A model generated the notes under the pieces. It was not told the origin of the DNA, searched no databases, and saw only the letters and a program-made list of their open reading frames with translations. The position numbers and the translations under genes were made by a program. From Arenicola marina (lineage: Eukaryota; Annelida; Polychaeta; Arenicolidae), in NCBI GenBank assembly GCA_964019135.1, contig OZ025263.1, positions 24,179,639-24,243,638 of the forward strand: a stretch of DNA of 64,000 nucleotides. Direction: 5' to 3'. Below, in pieces: positions 54,901 to 60,900 of this stretch (position 1 is the first letter of the stretch; every line of letters begins with the position of its first letter).

Positions 54901-57900
54901 CCCTGTGGTTGTCTCGGAGGATAAAGTGGTCCCTGATGTGGTCACATCAGTGGTCTCCGTCACCGTGGACTCGGTGGTCCCTGTGGTTGTCTCGGAGGAT
55001 AAAGTGGTCCCAGATGTGGTCACATCTGTGGTCTCCGTCACCGTAGACACGGTGGTCCCTGTGGTCTTCTCGGTGGATAACGTGGTCCCTGATGTGATCA
55101 CACCCGTGGTCTCCGTCACCGTAGAGTCGGTGGTCCCTGTGGTTGTCTCGGAGGATAAAGTGGTCCCTGATGTGGTCACATCAGTGGTCTCCGTCACCGT
55201 GGACTCGGTGGTCCCTGTGGTTGAATCGGAGGATAACGTGGTCCCTGATGTGGTCACATCTGTGGTCTCCGTCACCGTGGACTCGGTGGTCCCTGTGGTT
55301 GTCTCGGTGGATAACGTGGTCCCTGATGTGGTCACACCTGTGGTCTCCGTCACCGTAGACTCGGTGGTCCCTGTGGTTGTCTCGGAGGATAAAGTGGTCC
55401 CTGATGTGGTCAGATCTGTGGTCTCCGTCACAGTGGACTCGGTGGTTCCTGTGGTTGTCTCGGAGGATAAAGTGGTCCATGATGTGGCCACACCTGTTGT
55501 CTCCGTCACCGTGGACTCGGTGGTCCCTGTGGTTGTCTCGGAGGATAAAGTGGTCCCTGATGTAGTCACATCTGTGGTCTCCGTCACCGTGGACTCGGTG
55601 GTCCCTGTGGTTGTCTCGGAGGATAAAGTGGTCCCTGATGTTGTCACACCTGTGGTCTCTGTCACCGTAGACTCGGTGGTCCCTGTGGTTGTCTCGGTGG
55701 ATAAAGTGGTCCCTGATGTGGTCACATCTGTGGTCTCCGTCACCGTGGACTCGGTGGTCCCTGTGGTTGTCTCGGAGGATAAAGTGGTCCCTGATGTGGT
55801 CACATCTGTGGTCTCTGTCACCGTGGACTCGGTGGTCCCTGTGGTTGTCTCGGAGGATAAAGTGGTCCCTGATGTGGTCACACCTGTGGTCTCCGTTACC
55901 GTGGACTCTGTAGTCCCTGCGGTTGTCTCGGTGGATAAGGTGGTTCCTGATGTGGTCACAGCCGGGGTTGATGATAAAGTTGATTCAGTGGTCCCCGTGC
56001 TTGTCTCGGTGGTGATAGTGGTGCTAGTCTCTGTGGTTGGCACTGTGGTGTCACGATAAGAAATCGTTTTGATATTTCCGATAATGACAATGGGTTAGTC
56101 GCGACATGTGAATATAAAAGAAAAGCATAGTTGAAGAAAGGCAGGATCAATAATGAACAATTTATCCGAACATCTCTAGAGTATATGAATGTAAACCATC
56201 ATTTTTTCATATAATATCCAGGGTAACCTTCAGATCTAGTAGCACAGTGTTGCAGAACGTAAAGAGTTGTTTCTGATTTGGTTGCTATGACAAGTCTGCC
56301 CCCTACAAGGTGGCCAATGCTGACCTGACTGAGAGGCCGTGACCGTGGTTTCTGTGGCCGTTGTGATGGGACTCGTAGTGACTTCACTTGTCGCTAAGAT
56401 CGAAGACGCAATCATAATTTCACTGTGTTATCCTCTAAACTACGACTGATTGGTGAGTCAGCTACGATACCAGAAACCATAGGGCTAAATATGACAGGCT
56501 TTGGTGCGGAGAGACAGATTCTGCTACTGGGTCTGGTGTCAACGGGGTGACGACAAGGGTGTTAAATAGATGGCATGCCCTTACCACGCTGGGCCATTAA
56601 GCACGGGCGGCTACACCAACAAGCCGGGTCCCAGGAACTATCAGAAAACTTCATGCACAAGTTGATGTGCCAACGGATCAGCCCAGTAACCGTGTGCGTT
56701 CTATCGCGCCTACTGATAATGGCACTATGCCCGCGTCTACTATGGTAGGCTACCAATACAGCATGTATTGCATGAGATGTAGACAAGGTCGACTTGATAT
56801 GTCCATTCTCAGTTCTACTGTATTGAAGCAGTGCCCTAATGTAGATCTATTGATCCAGTGTGTTAAAGCGGTGACGTAATTGTGATCTACCTCATTAAAG
56901 CTATGACGTTACACTGGTGTTCTATTGACCTAGATGCGTAAAGCTGCGAAGTCGATCAGACCTTGTGAGCTAGGTAAGGAAAAAGTGACGTCATGTAGAT
57001 CTAATGACCTAAGGAAATTAAGGCAGTGACGTCATGTTTATCAATTGATCTGGATTATGAAAGCAATGACGTCATGTAGAACTATTGATCTTGCGAAGTA
57101 CTGAAGTGCCGACAATTATATCTACTTATCTAACGTAAACATGGAGTGACGTCATGTAGATTTATTTCCATAAAGTATGCTTTTAGTAAGACTATGCACA
57201 TCTAATGAACTAGCACAATGAAGCAGCTTGGCAAGGTTCATCAACTGATCGAACCTGTTCAGTATAGTGACGTCAAACGTATGCGCTATGTAACTTGAGC
57301 AATACAAAGGATCGCTATGCACCTACTGATAGAGTTAGTACCACAGTGAAGTCCTATTGAGTAGCGACAGCCGTATCTATAGATACCTAACTACCAAGAC
57401 TGGGCATCGCATCTTAAGGTTGCAAGCAACCTAATCGATGCCAGCAGTTCACGTCTGGAAATGACTTCGCCAAGGGTTAACTACTTTCGTATGTTGGCCC
57501 AATTTTGACACGCAATACACTTCAATTGATATATGCTTGCTTCTGCTGATATTTTAGTGTGAATTCTCCATTGTTATGATATTATTTCATAGCCAACATA
57601 TATATAAACTTCGCAATTGTGTTTCTGCCAAAATTGCGTTACAAGACGAGCAGATTTTGTGGCTTCACATAAAGTGGCCGCATAATTATCAGTATTACAA
57701 ATTAGACATAGGGCCTTATTCGTGCAGTCTAAGTTCCAACGTTTCACTCGGGTAGCAAAATCCTCACCAGTAATAGAAACGGATGAAATCGAGCCTGGTG
57801 TCGGCGTAGTTTGAGTGGTCCCTGTGGTTGTCTCGGAGGACAAAGTGGTCCCTGATGTGGTCACATCAGTGCTCTCCGTCACCGTGGACTCGGTGGTCCC

Positions 57901-60900
57901 TGTGGTTGTCTCGGAGGATAAAGTGGTCCCTGATGTGGTCACATCTGTGGTTTCCGTCATCGTAGACTCGGTGGTCCCCGTGGTTGTCTCGGTGGTTAAA
58001 GTGGTCCCTGATGTGGTCACACCCGTGGTCTCCGTCACCGTGGACTCGGTGGTTCCTGTGGTTGTCTCGGTGGATAAAGTGGTTCCTGATATGGGCACAT
58101 CTGTGGTCTCCGTCACCGTAGACACGGTGGTCCCTGTGGTTATCTCGGAGGATAAAGTGGTCCCTGATGTGGTCACATCTGTGGTCTCCGTCACCGTGGA
58201 CTCGGTGGTCCCTGTGGTTGTCTCGGTGGATAAAGTGGTCCCCACTGTGGTCAAACTTCTGGTCTCCGTCACCGTGGACTCGGTGATCCCTGTGGTTTTC
58301 TCGGTAGACAAAGCGGTTTCTGATGTTGTCGCAATTGGGGTAGACGTCAGTGTTGATTCAGTGGTCCCAGTGGTTGTCTTGGTAGACAAAGTGGTCCATG
58401 ATGTGGTCGCAGCCGGGGTAGACGTCAGTGTTGATTCAGCTGTCTCAGTGGTTGTCTCGGTAGACAAAGTGGTCCCTGATGTGGTCGCAGCCGGGGTAGA
58501 CGTCAGAGTGGATTCAGTGGTCCTAGTGGTTGTCTCGCTAGACAAAGTGGTCCCTGATGTGGTCACACCCGTTGTCTCCGTCACCGTGGACTCGGTGGTC
58601 CCTGTGGTTGTCTCGGAAGATAAAGTGGTACCTGATGTGGTCACACCTGTGGTCTCCGTCACCGTGGACTCGGTGGTCCCCGTGGTTGTCTCGGTGGTTA
58701 AAGTGGTCCCTGATGTGGTCACACCCGTGGTCTCCGTCACCGTGGACTCGGTGGTTCCTGTGGTTGTCTCGGTGGATAAAGTGGTTCCTGATATGGGCAC
58801 ATCTGTGGTCTCCGTCACCGTAGACTCGGTGGTCCCTGTGGTTATCTCGGAGGATAAAGTGGTTCCTGATGTGGTCGCAATTGGAGTAGACGTCAGTGTT
58901 GACTCAGTGGTCCCTGTGGTTGTCTCGGTAGATAAAGTGGTCCCTGATGTGGTCACACCTGTGGTTTCCGTCACCGTAGATTCGGTGGTCCTTGTAATTT
59001 CCTCGGTAGATAAAGTGGTCCCTGATGTGGTCACACCTGTGGTCTGCGTCTCCGTGGAGTCGGTGGTCCCTGTGATTGTGCCAGTGGATAGACTGCTATC
59101 CTGTGTGGTAATCGCCGAGGCGGAGCTAGCGGTAGTGGAGGTGCTTTTTTCAGTGCTTGTTCCTGTTGACAAAGTTTTCCACCGGGTTAAACGGACGCCT
59201 TTTAATTTAACGAGTGCTTGTGGTTTCACTTATTTTCGCAAACTTAATTTGATTACAGTGTTACAATTTGCAGAATCTGACCCTGTTTGTCCCGTCACAG
59301 GCCTGACTCGGCAGCGAATTTACGTTTACCTTTTAAGGCTGGAGACAAATGTTTGTTGTCGAACAATACGTTGCTGCACAACAGATACACCCAAACCGTG
59401 GATGTGCCTTGGTGCAAACACTTCCAGATTCACATTGCGTGCTTTAGTTGTGAGGAGTTTAGTAAATTAACTACTTGACGCCATTGCACATCAACATCAA
59501 GTTATTTCTCATTTTGCAAGTCACCCTCATGATCACAATGATTTCTGATAACTTTAGTTACAACCTATCTTTACCTCAGTGTTTACCCAAGAATGCGCCA
59601 ACTGAAGTGCTTTCTACCAGAAAACTTACCTGTGAGAGCGGTGCTTGTGGTTTCTTGACTTGTTTCAGTAGACGTTGGGCCCGTGACGGTTGTAAACATA
59701 TCACTGGTCACTGTTGTGTGGTCGGTGGACAGATTTGTGGCAATAGGGGTCGTGCCTGACGAACCATGAGCCGAAACTGTGGTCCCTGATGTTGTCACGG
59801 CTGGGGTAGACGTCACGGTTGATTCTGTGGTCCCAGTGGTTGTCTCGGTAGACAAAGTGGTCCCTGATGTTGTCACGGCTGGGGTAGATGTCAGTGTTGA
59901 TTCAGTGGTCCCAGTGGTTGTCTCCGTAGACAAAGTGGTCCCTGATGTGGTCACAGCCGGGGTAGACGTCAGTGTTGATTCAGTGGTCCCAGTGGTTGTC
60001 TCGGTAGACAAAGTGGTCCCTGATGTGGTAACAGCTGGGGTAGACGTCAGTGTTGACTCAGTGGTCCCAGTGGTTGTCTCCGTAGACAAAGTGGTCCCTG
60101 AGGTGGTCACAGTCGCGGTAGACGTCAGTGTTGATTCAGTGTTCCCAGTGGTTGTCTCCGTAGACCAAGTGGTCTCTGATGTGGTCACAGCTGGGGTCGA
60201 CGTCAGTGTTGATTCGGTTGTTCCAGTGGTTGTCTCGGTAGACAAAGTGGTCCCTGATGTGGTCACAGCTGGGGTAGACGTCAGTGTTGATTCAGTGGTC
60301 CCTGTGGTTGTCTCGGTAGACAAAGTGGTCCCTGATGTGGTAACAGCTGGGGTAGATGTCAGTGTTGATTCAGTGGTCCCAGTGGTTGTCTCCGTAGACA
60401 AAGTGGTCCCTGATGTGGTCACAGCCGGGGTAGACGTCAGTGTTGATTCAGTGGTCCCAGTGGTTGTCTCTGTAGGCAAAGTGGTCCCTGATGTGGTCAC
60501 AGCCGGGGTAGACGTCAGTGTTGATTCAGCGGTCCCAGTGGTTGTCTCCGTAGACAAAGTGGGCCCTGATGTGGTCACAGCCGGGGTAGACGTCAGTGTT
60601 GATTCAGTGGTCCCAGTGGTTGTCTCGGTAGACAAGGTGGTCCCTGAGGTGGTAACAGCTAGGGTAGACGTCAGTGTTGATTCAGTGGTCCCAGTGGTTG
60701 TCTCGGTAGACAAAGTGGTCCCTGATGTGGTTACAGCCGGGGTAGACGTCAGTGTTGATTCAGTGGTCCCAGTAGTTGTCTCCGTAGAAAAAGTGGTCCC
60801 TGATGTGGTCACAGCCGGGGTAGACGTCAGTGTTGATTCAGTGGTCCCAGTGGTTGTCTCCGTAGACAAAGTGGTCCCTGATGTGGCAACAGCCGGTGTA